A stretch of 64,000 bases of DNA from JAGTRP01 sp035255045 (GTDB lineage Bacteria > Pseudomonadota > Gammaproteobacteria > Burkholderiales > Rhodocyclaceae): positions 80,957 to 144,956 of the forward strand of contig DATFAA010000088.1 of assembly GCA_035255045.1 (NCBI GenBank). The letters run 5' to 3'. This document shows positions 1 through 7,953 of the stretch, one piece after another. A program made the position numbers and the translations under genes. The notes beneath the pieces were generated by a model. That model saw only the letters and a list, made by a program, of their open reading frames with translations. It was not told where the DNA came from and made no database searches. Within the stretch, counting starts at the first letter, position 1, and each line of letters begins with the position of its first letter.

Positions 1-1
1 G

Positions 2-1087
2 TGGGTGGACCGCAGCCTGGAAGTGGACGTGGAGAAGGAGGTGGAGGCCATCGTCTACGCCGCCGTGCGAGGCGACTTCTCCCCCCGCCTGCGGCTCGAA
101 GGCAAGGAGGGCTTCTTACGCTCCCTGGCCGACGGCCTCAACCAGTTCCTGGACACCAGCTCCGGCAGCCTGGCGGCGGTGGCCGAGGTCCTCGACGGCC
201 TGGCCCGGGGCGACCTCACCCGCCAGATGACGGGCCGCTACGAGGGCACCTACGGGCGTCTCAAGGACGACACCAACCTGACGGTTGACCGGCTCCAGGA
301 GGTGGTCAGCCGCATCCGGGACGCCACCCACGCCATCGATTCCACGGCCCGCGGCATCGGCGCCGGCAACGCCGACCTGTCGAAGCGGACGGCGCGCCAG
401 GCGGACAGCCTGGAGAAGACCGCCGCCTCCATGCGGGAGCTCACCGCCACGGTGAAGCGCAACGCGGACAACGCCCGCCAGGCCAGCGAGCTGGCCCGGC
501 GCAGCAACGAGATCGCTACCCGGGGCGGCGAGACGGTGCGGCGGGTGGTCTCCACCATGGGGGAAATCCAGGACAGCTCCAAGAGAATCGGCGACATCGT
601 GGGCATGATCGACAGCATCGCCTTCCAGACCAACATCCTGGCCCTCAACGCCGCCGTCGAGGCGGCCCGGGCCGGCGAGCAGGGCCGCGGCTTCGCGGTG
701 GTGGCCACCGAGGTGCGCAACCTCGCCCAGCGCAGCGCCATGGCGGCCAAGGAGATCAAGGGCCTGATCACCGCCTCGGTGGCCAAGGTGGAAGGCGGTG
801 CCGACCTGGTGAGCCAGGCCGGCAGCACCATGGACGAGGTGGTGAGCAGCTTCCACCAGGTGGCTGCCCTGGTGACCGAAATCAGCAGCGTCAGCCGCCA
901 GCAGATCCTGGGCATCGAGCAGATGGCCCAGGCGGTGGGCGAAATGGATCAGGTGACCCAGCAGAACGGCGCCCTGGTGGAGCAGGCGGCGGAGGCGGCC
1001 GAGAGCCTGGAAGACCAGGCCCGCGGCCTGGTGCAGACGGTGGGGATGTTCAAGCTGGCCGCCGGCGAGCTGCTCCCCGGCGATTAG
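2..1087 (+). CDS. methyl-accepting chemotaxis protein, 5' end outside window
   Basis: C-terminal part of a chemoreceptor that would signal to CheA/CheW. The frame is open to the window edge, so the N-terminus (sensor and any membrane segments) is missing; the GTG at 5 is probably internal. Visible residues 1-95 look like two HAMP-type helical segments, each with a 'GDF/GDLT' turn. A long coiled-coil signalling domain follows, with the highly conserved hairpin tip at about residues 198-245 (IAFQTNILALNAAVEAARAG, then GRGFAVVATEVRNLAQRS). There is no C-terminal NWETF-type CheR tether; the protein ends in LLPGD. No che genes are adjacent, but a possible CheZ-like protein is encoded at 29528. Confidence 0.93.
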   Translation, partial: WVDRSLEVDVEKEVEAIVYAAVRGDFSPRLRLEGKEGFLRSLADGLNQFLDTSSGSLAAVAEVLDGLARGDLTRQMTGRYEGTYGRLKDDTNLTVDRLQEVVSRIRDATHAIDSTARGIGAGNADLSKRTARQADSLEKTAASMRELTATVKRNADNARQASELARRSNEIATRGGETVRRVVSTMGEIQDSSKRIGDIVGMIDSIAFQTNILALNAAVEAARAGEQGRGFAVVATEVRNLAQRSAMAAKEIKGLITASVAKVEGGADLVSQAGSTMDEVVSSFHQVAALVTEISSVSRQQILGIEQMAQAVGEMDQVTQQNGALVEQAAEAAESLEDQARGLVQTVGMFKLAAGELLPGD

Positions 1088-1108
1088 AGGGCCGTTTCGG
1101 GCCCGGCC

Positions 1109-2275
1109 TCAGCCCTTGGCCGGCAGAGCCCGGCGCACCAGTTCGACCCAGTAGCCCACCCCCAGGGCCAGGGCGTCGTCGTTGAAGTCGTAATGGGGGT
1201 TGTGCAGGGTGCAGCCGCCGGTGCCCGGGCCGTTCCCCAGCCACACGTAGCACCCGGGCTTCTCCCGCAGCATGTAGGCGAAGTCCTCGGCCCCCATGGA
1301 GGGCAGGACGTCGGTGAGCACCCGCCCCGCCCCGAACACCTTCTGGGCGACGGTGCGGCAGAACTCGGCCTCGGCCGGGCTGTTTACCGTGGGCGGATAG
1401 CGGTGGTCGAAATGGACGTGGATTTGGGCCCCGTTGGCCGCCGCCACGCCGCTGCACAGGCGCTCGATGGCCCGCTCCACCGCCTCCTGGACCTCTGGCT
1501 TGAAGGTGCGGATGGTGCCCCGCAGGATGGCCTCCTCCGGGATGATGTTCCAGGCGGCACCGGCGTGGAACTGGGTGACGCTCACCACCGCCGCCTCGCA
1601 GGGGTGGAGGGTGCGGCTGACCACGGTCTGGAGGGCCTGGACCAGCTGGCTGCCGGTGACGATGGAGTCGATGCCCTGGTGGGGCATGGCGGCATGGCAG
1701 CCGTGGCCCTGGACGGTGATCTCGAAAGCGCAGGTGCCGGCCATGACCGGCCCCGGCATCACCGCCATTTCCCCCACCGGGATGCCCGGCCAGTTGTGGA
1801 GCCCGAAGACGGCCTCCACCGGGAATTTCTCGAACAGCCCATCCTCGATCATCACCGCCGCCCCGCCCTCCGATTCCTCGGCGGGCTGGAAGATGAAGAC
1901 GGCGATGCCGTCGAAATCCGGGTGGGCGGCCAGGTAGCGGGCCGCCCCCAGGAGCATGGCGGTGTGGCCGTCGTGGCCGCAGGCGTGCATGCGGCCGGGG
2001 TGGCGGGAATGGTGGGGGAACTCGTTCATCTCGGCCAGGGGCAGGGCGTCCATGTCGGCCCGCAGGCCGATCATCCGGGTCGAGGAGCCGGCCCGCAGGA
2101 CGCCCACCACGCCGGTCTTGGCCAGCCCACGGTGCACTTCCAGGCCGTAGCCCTCCAGCTCCCGGGCCACCAGGTCGGCGGTGCGGGTCTCGTCGAAGGC
2201 GAGCTCCGGGTGGGCGTGGATATCGCGGCGCAGGGCCGTCAATTCGGCAAGGAAGGGGAGGTCGAGGGGCTGCAT
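1109..2275 (-). CDS. M20 family amidohydrolase (hippurate hydrolase-like)
   Basis: Zinc or metal-dependent amidohydrolase of the M20D peptidase family, which cleaves N-acyl amino acids such as hippurate or N-acetyl amino acids; the true substrate cannot be read from sequence. It has 388 residues, normal for the family. Family signatures are RRDIHAHPEL near the N-terminus, GLRADMDALP, the metal-binding MHACGHDGHTAMLLGAA around residue 97, FQPAEE with the catalytic Glu, and a C-terminal SMGAEDFAYM motif. The dimerisation domain is inserted between. It is divergent from rapZ, with about 80 bp between their start codons, and convergent with the chemoreceptor gene. Nothing looks truncated. It is often annotated hipO or amhX; I leave the symbol empty because substrate is unknown. 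Confidence 0.93.
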   Translation of the reverse strand: MQPLDLPFLAELTALRRDIHAHPELAFDETRTADLVARELEGYGLEVHRGLAKTGVVGVLRAGSSTRMIGLRADMDALPLAEMNEFPHHSRHPGRMHACGHDGHTAMLLGAARYLAAHPDFDGIAVFIFQPAEESEGGAAVMIEDGLFEKFPVEAVFGLHNWPGIPVGEMAVMPGPVMAGTCAFEITVQGHGCHAAMPHQGIDSIVTGSQLVQALQTVVSRTLHPCEAAVVSVTQFHAGAAWNIIPEEAILRGTIRTFKPEVQEAVERAIERLCSGVAAANGAQIHVHFDHRYPPTVNSPAEAEFCRTVAQKVFGAGRVLTDVLPSMGAEDFAYMLREKPGCYVWLGNGPGTGGCTLHNPHYDFNDDALALGVGYWVELVRRALPAKG

Positions 2276-2355
2276 GACTGTCTCCGGGTGCTGTTCGCAA
2301 CAAAACTATTATGCCGTGGGTTGATCCGGTGCGGCCCCTTCATTATCCTTCGTCG

Positions 2356-3204
2356 ATGGACCTCATCTTGATCAGCGGCCTTTCCGGCTCCGGCAAATCA
2401 GTGGCCCTCCACCTGCTGGAGGATGCCGGCTACTACTGCGTAGACAACCTGCCGGTGGTCATGCTCACCCTGCTGGTGCGCATGCTGAACGAGGAAGGCA
2501 TCCGCAAGGTGGCGGTGGCCATCGACGCCCGCTCCGGGGACGGCATCGAGCTGCTGCCCGAGAAGCTGGAGGCCCTCGCCGACGACGGCATGAGCTACGC
2601 CTTCCTGTTCCTGGAGGCCAAGGAAGAGACCCTGCTCAAGCGCTATTCGGAAAGCCGCCGCCGCCATCCCCTGGCGGTGGACAACCGCACCCTGGAGGAA
2701 GCCATCCGGGCCGAACGGGCGCGGCTGGAGCCCATCGCCGGCCTCGGCCACCGCATCGACACCAGCAACCTCAAGGCCAACGCCCTGCGCAGCTGGGTGA
2801 AGCAATTCACCGAAAACGAGCCGGGCCGGGGCCTGACCCTGCTTTTCGAGTCCTTCGGCTTCAAGCACGGCATCCCCCTCGACGCCGACCTGGTGTTCGA
2901 CGTGCGCTGCCTGCCCAACCCCCACTACGAGCCGGCCCTGCAGCCCCTCACCGGCCTCGACCAGCCGGTCGTGGCCTTCCTGGAGGAGCAGCAGGAGGTG
3001 CGCCGCATGCGGGACGACATCCGGCGCTTCATCGCCGAATGGCTGCCCTGCTACATCCGCGACAACCGCAGCTACCTGACGGTAGCCATCGGCTGCACCG
3101 GCGGCCAGCACCGCTCGGTGTACTTCGCCGAATGGCTGGGGCAGCAGTTCCGGCCCAACGCCCGCGTCCTCGTCCGCCACCGGGCCCTGGCCGGGGCCGG
3201 CTGA
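2356..3204 (+). CDS. rapZ: RNase adapter protein RapZ
   Basis: Nucleotide-binding protein that in enterobacteria presents the sRNA GlmZ to RNase E and so tunes GlmS and amino-sugar synthesis; outside enterics the role is less certain. The start is the ATG at 2356 because the protein then begins MDLILISGLSGSGKS, as the family does; an in-frame ATG at 2311 would add 15 unrelated residues. The N-terminal kinase-like domain has Walker A GLSGSGKS. The C-terminal domain carries the RapZ-typical IGCTGGQHRSV and VLVRHR motifs. At 282 residues it matches the usual length (284 in E. coli). Its TGA overlaps the ATG of the next gene. The usual neighbours hprK or ptsN are not here. Confidence 0.95.
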   Translation: MDLILISGLSGSGKSVALHLLEDAGYYCVDNLPVVMLTLLVRMLNEEGIRKVAVAIDARSGDGIELLPEKLEALADDGMSYAFLFLEAKEETLLKRYSESRRRHPLAVDNRTLEEAIRAERARLEPIAGLGHRIDTSNLKANALRSWVKQFTENEPGRGLTLLFESFGFKHGIPLDADLVFDVRCLPNPHYEPALQPLTGLDQPVVAFLEEQQEVRRMRDDIRRFIAEWLPCYIRDNRSYLTVAIGCTGGQHRSVYFAEWLGQQFRPNARVLVRHRALAGAG

Positions 3205-3578
3205 TGGCCTGGCTGTCCCTCTTCAGGGCCGGCGACTGGCTGGTGCTGCTGGCCGGAGGCGCCCTGGTGGGCGCCACGGTGCCGCTCCTGTGGCAGGGGG
3301 GCTTCGCCGACCGGGCCATCATCCGCCAGGGCGGCCAGGTCTTCGCCCAGGTTGATCTCCACGCCCGCCGCCAGGTTGAGGTCCCCGGCCCCCTGGGCAC
3401 CACCCGCATCAGCATCGAGCCCGGCCGGGCCCGGGTCGTCTCCGATCCCGGCCTGCGCCAGTACTGCGTGCGCCAGGGCTGGCTGTCCCGGCCCGGCCAG
3501 ATCGCCATCTGCGCCCCCAACCGGGTAAGCCTGCAGATCGCCGGCCGCACCAAGGCCTATGACTCTCTCAGTTACTGA
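3204..3578 (+). CDS. NusG domain II-containing protein
   Basis: Small protein of 124 residues with one N-terminal membrane anchor (about residues 10-30, DWLVLLAGGALVGATVPLLW) followed by a beta-rich domain. The segment with IRQGGQVFAQVDL, VPGPLGTTRISIEPGRARV, then CVRQGWLSRPGQIAICAPN and a final ...VSLQI is the pattern of the NusG domain II family (formerly DUF1312), exported in many anaerobic or redox-active bacteria. Function is unknown. The start ATG overlaps the rapZ stop (ATGA), and its own last 20 bases overlap the Gx transporter gene. In the families I know, the pair NusG_II plus Gx transporter recurs near flavin or Rnf/ApbE genes; here ubiX follows. Confidence 0.85.
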   Translation: MAWLSLFRAGDWLVLLAGGALVGATVPLLWQGGFADRAIIRQGGQVFAQVDLHARRQVEVPGPLGTTRISIEPGRARVVSDPGLRQYCVRQGWLSRPGQIAICAPNRVSLQIAGRTKAYDSLSY

Positions 3579-4095
3579 ACTCGCGGTCAGCGATCAGGAC
3601 CGCCGGGTCGCCCGCCTGGCGGCGGCCGCCGTCGGCCTCTCCCTGGTGGACGCCGCCATCCCCACCCCCCTGCCCGGGGTGAAGCCGGGCCTGGCCAATA
3701 TCGTCACCCTCATCGTCCTCGCCCGCTACGGCTGGACCACGGCGGCCTGGGTCACGGGCCTGCGGGTGGTGGCCGGCAGCCTGCTCCTGGGCCAGTTCCT
3801 GGCGCCGGGCTTCTTCCTGTCCCTGACCGGGGCGGTGCTCAGCCTGGCCGTCCTCGCCGTCGCCCGCCACCTGCCCCGGCGCTGGTTCGGGCCGGTGAGC
3901 TGGAGCATCCTGGCGGCCTTCGCCCACATCGGCGGACAACTGCTGTTGGCCCGGCTGTGGCTCATCCCCCACGACGGGGTGTTTCTCCTGACCCCGGTGT
4001 TCGGAGGCGCAGCCCTTGTCTTCGGCACCATCAACGGGCTCATCGTCGCCCGCCTGCTCCACGAGCAGCAAACCACGGAAGCCTGCCATGCCTGA
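3559..4095 (+). CDS. Gx transporter family protein (heptaprenyl diphosphate synthase component I-like)
   Basis: Polytopic membrane protein of 178 residues with about five hydrophobic segments. The motif PGVKPGLANIVTLIVLARYG (about 40-60) marks the family historically named heptaprenyl diphosphate synthase component I and later grouped with small-molecule (Gx/ECF S-component-like) transporters. The substrate is not known; the neighbouring UbiX needs prenylated FMN precursors, so a flavin or prenyl-phosphate link is conceivable but only inference. The gene overlaps the preceding one by 20 nt and the following ubiX by 8 nt, so the three are almost surely translated from one message. Confidence 0.85.
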   Translation: MTLSVTELAVSDQDRRVARLAAAAVGLSLVDAAIPTPLPGVKPGLANIVTLIVLARYGWTTAAWVTGLRVVAGSLLLGQFLAPGFFLSLTGAVLSLAVLAVARHLPRRWFGPVSWSILAAFAHIGGQLLLARLWLIPHDGVFLLTPVFGGAALVFGTINGLIVARLLHEQQTTEACHA

Positions 4096-4699
4096 TACCG
4101 TCTGCCTCGCCCTGACCGGAGCCTCCGGCATGCCCTACGGCCTGCGGCTCCTGGAATGCCTGCTCCAGGCCGGGGTCCGGGTCCAGCTCCTCTATTCCCA
4201 GGCGGCCCAGGTGGTGGCCAAGCAGGAGATGAGCCTGGAACTGCCCTCCCGCCCGGCCGAGGCCAGGAAGGCGCTCCTCGCCCTCTATCCGGCCCCGCCG
4301 GAAAAGCTGGAGGTGTATGGCCGGGAGGAGTGGTTCGCGCCGGTGGCCTCGGGCTCCAATCCGCCGGACGCCATGGTGGTCTGCCCCTGTTCCATGGGCA
4401 CCCTGGCCGCCATCGCCCAGGGCCTGGCGGACAACCTGATCGAACGCGCCGCCGACGTGGCAATCAAAGAAAGGCGCAAGCTGGTGCTGGTTCCCCGGGA
4501 GACGCCCCTGTCCACCATTCACCTGGAGAACATGCTGCGGCTGGCGCAAGCCGGTGCTGTCATCCTGCCGCCCAATCCCGGCTTCTATCACCATCCCAAG
4601 GATGTCGGCGACCTGGTGGATTTCGTCGTCGCCCGCATCCTGGACCAACTGGGTGTGCCGCATGAATTGATGCGGCGCTGGGGCGACGCAGGGTCATAG
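4088..4699 (+). CDS. ubiX: flavin prenyltransferase UbiX
   Basis: Makes prenylated FMN from FMN and dimethylallyl monophosphate, the cofactor used by UbiD-type decarboxylases in ubiquinone synthesis. The 203-residue product from ATG 4088 starts with the flavin-binding LALTGASGMPYGLRLLECL. It continues with VVCPCSMGTLAAIAQGLADNLI and the phosphate-binding ERRKLVLVPRETPLSTIHLE, all UbiX signatures. The start is chosen because upstream in-frame residues are not conserved and the ATG lies inside the end of the Gx gene (ATGCCTGA overlap). No ubiD is in the window. The length is typical (about 190-210). Confidence 0.96.
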   Translation: MPDTVCLALTGASGMPYGLRLLECLLQAGVRVQLLYSQAAQVVAKQEMSLELPSRPAEARKALLALYPAPPEKLEVYGREEWFAPVASGSNPPDAMVVCPCSMGTLAAIAQGLADNLIERAADVAIKERRKLVLVPRETPLSTIHLENMLRLAQAGAVILPPNPGFYHHPKDVGDLVDFVVARILDQLGVPHELMRRWGDAGS

Positions 4700-4713
4700 A
4701 CTCAGGTACGCCA

Positions 4714-5340
4714 ATGGGCTTTTTCGATTTCCTGCGCCGGCGACTTCGGCCGGAGCCTCTCGATCTTCCCGTTTTTCCCCTCAATACCGTCCTTTTCCCC
4801 GGCGGCCTCGTCACCCTAAAGCTCTTCGAGCAGCGCTACCTGGACATGGCCGCCGCCTGCATGAAGGAGCAGAAGCCCTTCGGCGTCTGCCTGATCGCCG
4901 CCGGCAGCGAGACCGGCACCCCGGCCGAGCCCCATCCCACCGGCACCCTGGCGGAGATCGCCGGCTGGGACGTGCCCCAGCTCGGCATCCTGGTGATCAC
5001 GGCCCGGGGCGGGCAGCGCTTCCGCATCCTGGAAAAGCGCGTCGAGCCCGACCGGCTGCTGCGGGCCAGGGCGGTCCTCATTCCCGACAGCCACGACGTC
5101 CCGGTGCCGCCGGAAAGGTCCCGACTGCTGCCCATCCTGCGGCGCATTGTCAGCGACCTGGGCAGCGAGCGCATGCCCGGCCCCCACCATTTCGACGACG
5201 CCGAGTGGGTGGGCTGCCGCCTGACCGAAATCCTGCCGGTGCAGAATCTGGCCAAGCAGAAACTCCTGGAGCTGGACGATCCCCTGGTCCGCCTCGAAAT
5301 TCTCGAAAAATACCTGGAGCAGCGCAATCTCCTTGGCTGA
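4714..5340 (+). CDS. LON peptidase substrate-binding domain protein
   Basis: Stand-alone version of the Lon protease N-terminal (substrate-binding) domain, 208 residues, without the AAA+ or peptidase parts. The hallmark FPLNTVLFPGG and LFEQRYLDM appear at about residues 21-45, followed by the typical GTLAEIAGWD and RGGQRFRIL strands. The C-terminal helical part is ENILEKYLEQRN-like. Such proteins are cytoplasmic and of unknown role, thought to bind unfolded peptides. It is 14 bp after ubiX, so it may be the last gene of that transcript. Confidence 0.9.
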   Translation: MGFFDFLRRRLRPEPLDLPVFPLNTVLFPGGLVTLKLFEQRYLDMAAACMKEQKPFGVCLIAAGSETGTPAEPHPTGTLAEIAGWDVPQLGILVITARGGQRFRILEKRVEPDRLLRARAVLIPDSHDVPVPPERSRLLPILRRIVSDLGSERMPGPHHFDDAEWVGCRLTEILPVQNLAKQKLLELDDPLVRLEILEKYLEQRNLLG

Positions 5341-5417
5341 CGCCGAACTTGCCCTAGCCGCGACACCTGAAGCAGAATCCTCCCATACGAAAAAGAACCG
5401 GCGGGAGGTAACGAGAT

Positions 5418-7406
5418 ATGGCGCCTTTGCGGTCACCCGGGCGGACGCGTGGCCTGTGCGCCGCCACCGGCCTGATGCTTTTCTTCCTCGGCGGAGCGGC
5501 CCAGGCGGCCGATGAGAAGCTGACCGGCCTGTCCATCGAGCAGCTCATGGACATGGAAGTGGTCTCGGCCTCCAAGTACGCCCAGCGCATCGCCGACGCC
5601 CCGGCATCGGTGACCGTCCTGCGGGCCACCGACATCCGCCGCTTCGGCTACCGCACCCTGGCCGACATCCTGCGCGGCGTGCGCGGCTTCTACGTTTCCT
5701 CCGACCATCAATACAGCTACATCGGCGTACGCGGCTTCTCGCCACCCGGCGACTACAACACCCGCCTGCTGGTGCTGGTGGACGGCTACCGCATCAACGA
5801 CAACGTCTACGACACCGGCGCCATCAGCGGCGAATTCCCCCTCGACGTGGATCTCATCGACCGGGTGGAGATCGTGCGGGGCCCGAGTTCCTCGGTCTAT
5901 GGCAGCAACGCCCTGTTCGGCGTGGTCAACGTCATCACCCGGCGGGGCCGCGACTTCGACGGCGGCGAAGCGGCCGCCGCCGTGTCCTCCCACCAGGGCC
6001 GGGAGGGGCGCGTGTCCTGGGGGAAGCACCTGGAATCCGGATTGGACGTGGTGCTGTCGGCCAACGGCCTGCGGGATCAGGGCGCCACCCTGCACTTTCC
6101 GGAATTCGATGCGGTGAACGGCGGCATGACCCGCAAGACCGACTTCGAGCAGCGGGGCCAGTTCCTGGCCAAGATGGAATACGGCGGCTGGAACCTGACC
6201 CTGATGCATTCCCGCCGGGACAAGGGCGCTCCCGGGGGAGCCTTCGGGACGGATTTCGACGACCGGGGAAACCACCTCATCGACAGCCAGGACAGCGTCA
6301 ATCTGGGCTACTACGACACCCTGGAGAGCGGCACCGAGGCCAGCGCCCGGGTCTATGCCGGCAATTACCGCTACCGGGGCTACTACGTCTATTCCGAGGT
6401 GACCAACGAGGACGCCACCGAAGGCTCCTGGTGGGGCGGCGAGTTCCGCTTCGTCACCACCCTGGACAGGCACAAGCTGGTCTATGGCGGCGAGTACCAG
6501 CGCAACGAGCGCCAGGACCAGCGCAATTTCGACCAGGATCCCTACCAGCTCTACCTGGATGACCGCCGCCACAGCTCCCGCCACGGCGTCTTCGTCCAGG
6601 ACGACTTCTCCTTCGCCGAGCGCTGGGCCCTTTCGGCCGGGCTGCGCTACGACCACTCCACCAATGCCAGCGGCAACGTCAGCCCCCGTCTGGGACTCAT
6701 CCACCAGCTGGATGGGAGCTCGGTGGCCAAGCTCCTCTACGGCACCGCCTACCGCACTCCCAACGTCTACGAGCGCTACTACGCCTATCCGGGCCAGGTG
6801 GTCGCCAATCCGGGCCTGCGCTCCGAGCGCATCAAGACCTACGAGGCGGTGTGGGAAAAGGACATCGGCCAGGAACTGCACCTGATCGCCTCGGCCTATT
6901 ACTACCGGCTGCAGAACTGGATCGTCCAGCAGTCTGACCCCCTCACCGGCGGCGCCCCTTTCCAGTTCGCCAACCAGTCGCCGGTGTCGGCCCGGGGAGC
7001 CGAATTCGAGGCCGACCGCCAGTGGCGGGACGGTACCCGGCTAAGGGCGAGCTATACGGCCCAGTTCGGCAAGGAGCATATCGCGGGCAGCCTGAACCAG
7101 GCGCCGCGGCACCTGGTCAAGGCGAATCTGTCCACGCCGCTCTGGAACCCGAGTTGGCGGGCGAGCGCCGAGTACCAGTACACCAGCAGCCGGGCCACCC
7201 TGTTCGGCCGGGTCGGCGACAACCACCTGGTCAATGCCACTCTGCTCTATGCCCCATCCCTGCGCGGCCCTCAGGTTGCCTTCAGCCTCTACAACCTGCT
7301 CGACAAGCGTTACGCCGATCCCAACGTGGACACCGGACTCGCCATCCGCGACCGGATTCCCCAGGATGGGCTCACTTGGCGCCTGAAGCTGACATTGCCT
7401 TTCTGA
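5418..7406 (+). CDS. TonB-dependent outer-membrane receptor
   Basis: Outer-membrane receptor of 662 residues. A signal peptide (about 1-30, ending AQAA) precedes a plug domain with SVTVLRATDIRRFGYRTLAD, VRGF..., VLVDGYRIND and the strongly conserved DRVEIVRGPSSSVYGSNALF. A 22-strand barrel ends in a terminal Phe (LKLTLPF), as BamA substrates do. No C-terminal-tail or N-terminal signalling extension for FecR is present. The substrate is unknown; sequence type is nearer to the colicin I/vitamin B12 receptor group. A good Shine-Dalgarno, GGGAGG, sits just before the ATG. Only four bases separate it from the YfiR gene, suggesting that receptor occupancy and YfiR are functionally tied. No Fur box, B12 riboswitch or TPP riboswitch is visible in the 77 bp upstream. 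Confidence 0.92.
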   Translation: MAPLRSPGRTRGLCAATGLMLFFLGGAAQAADEKLTGLSIEQLMDMEVVSASKYAQRIADAPASVTVLRATDIRRFGYRTLADILRGVRGFYVSSDHQYSYIGVRGFSPPGDYNTRLLVLVDGYRINDNVYDTGAISGEFPLDVDLIDRVEIVRGPSSSVYGSNALFGVVNVITRRGRDFDGGEAAAAVSSHQGREGRVSWGKHLESGLDVVLSANGLRDQGATLHFPEFDAVNGGMTRKTDFEQRGQFLAKMEYGGWNLTLMHSRRDKGAPGGAFGTDFDDRGNHLIDSQDSVNLGYYDTLESGTEASARVYAGNYRYRGYYVYSEVTNEDATEGSWWGGEFRFVTTLDRHKLVYGGEYQRNERQDQRNFDQDPYQLYLDDRRHSSRHGVFVQDDFSFAERWALSAGLRYDHSTNASGNVSPRLGLIHQLDGSSVAKLLYGTAYRTPNVYERYYAYPGQVVANPGLRSERIKTYEAVWEKDIGQELHLIASAYYYRLQNWIVQQSDPLTGGAPFQFANQSPVSARGAEFEADRQWRDGTRLRASYTAQFGKEHIAGSLNQAPRHLVKANLSTPLWNPSWRASAEYQYTSSRATLFGRVGDNHLVNATLLYAPSLRGPQVAFSLYNLLDKRYADPNVDTGLAIRDRIPQDGLTWRLKLTLPF

Positions 7407-7410
7407 CCCG

Positions 7411-7953
7411 ATGTTCCACCGTTTCCTGACCCCTTCGGCCCTGGCGCTCTTCTTTACGGGCGCGGCCAACGCCCTGTGGGCCGCGCCTCCCGTTTCGGAA
7501 CCGGTGGTCAAGGCCGCCTTCGTCTACAACTTCGCCAAGTATGTGGAGTGGCCGGGGGATACCTTCCCCAGCCTGCAGGCCCCTATCCGGCTCTGCCTCT
7601 ACGGCAATCGGGACCCCTTTCTGGCTGCCCTGGCGGAGATGGACGGCAAGGTCGCCCAGAACCGCCCGATCCGGGTGGAGAAGGTGGCCCAGCACAGCGA
7701 TTTCCAGGGCTGCCAGATCCTGGCGGTGGCGGAAAGCGAGCGCCGCCAGTTCGCCGAGACCCTCGATGCCGCCCAGAGCCTGGCCACCCTGATCGTCGGC
7801 GAGTGGGAGGGTTTCGCCGGCGCCGGGGGCGCCATCGGCCTGGTGGTGGATGACGAGCGGGTGCAGTTCGAGGTCAACCTGGCGGCATTGCGCCGCTACA
7901 ACATCAAACTGAGTTCCCAGTTGCTAAAGCTGGCTCGGAAGGTCTACCGCTAG
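7411..7953 (+). CDS. YfiR family periplasmic protein (DUF4154)
   Basis: Exported protein of 180 residues with an N-terminal signal peptide (about 1-24, ending LWAAP). The family signature is VKAAFVYNFAKYVEWP at about 33-48; the rest contains ICLYG-, CQIL- and IGLVVDDERVQFEVNL-type strands, as in YfiR/DUF4154. In Pseudomonas, YfiR is a periplasmic redox-sensitive repressor of the diguanylate cyclase YfiN. Two Cys (about 63 and 102) could form a disulfide. It is cotranscribed with the TonB receptor and overlaps by 50 bp, tail to tail, the GGDEF-EAL gene whose CHASE8-like sensor would be a natural target. The repressor role here is inference. Confidence 0.88.
   Translation: MFHRFLTPSALALFFTGAANALWAAPPVSEPVVKAAFVYNFAKYVEWPGDTFPSLQAPIRLCLYGNRDPFLAALAEMDGKVAQNRPIRVEKVAQHSDFQGCQILAVAESERRQFAETLDAAQSLATLIVGEWEGFAGAGGAIGLVVDDERVQFEVNLAALRRYNIKLSSQLLKLARKVYR

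Noticed and set aside
1088..1108. GGGCC...GGCCC as terminator between the chemoreceptor and amidohydrolase genes
   Set aside because: Only a 5-bp stem with no T run in either direction; too weak to list.
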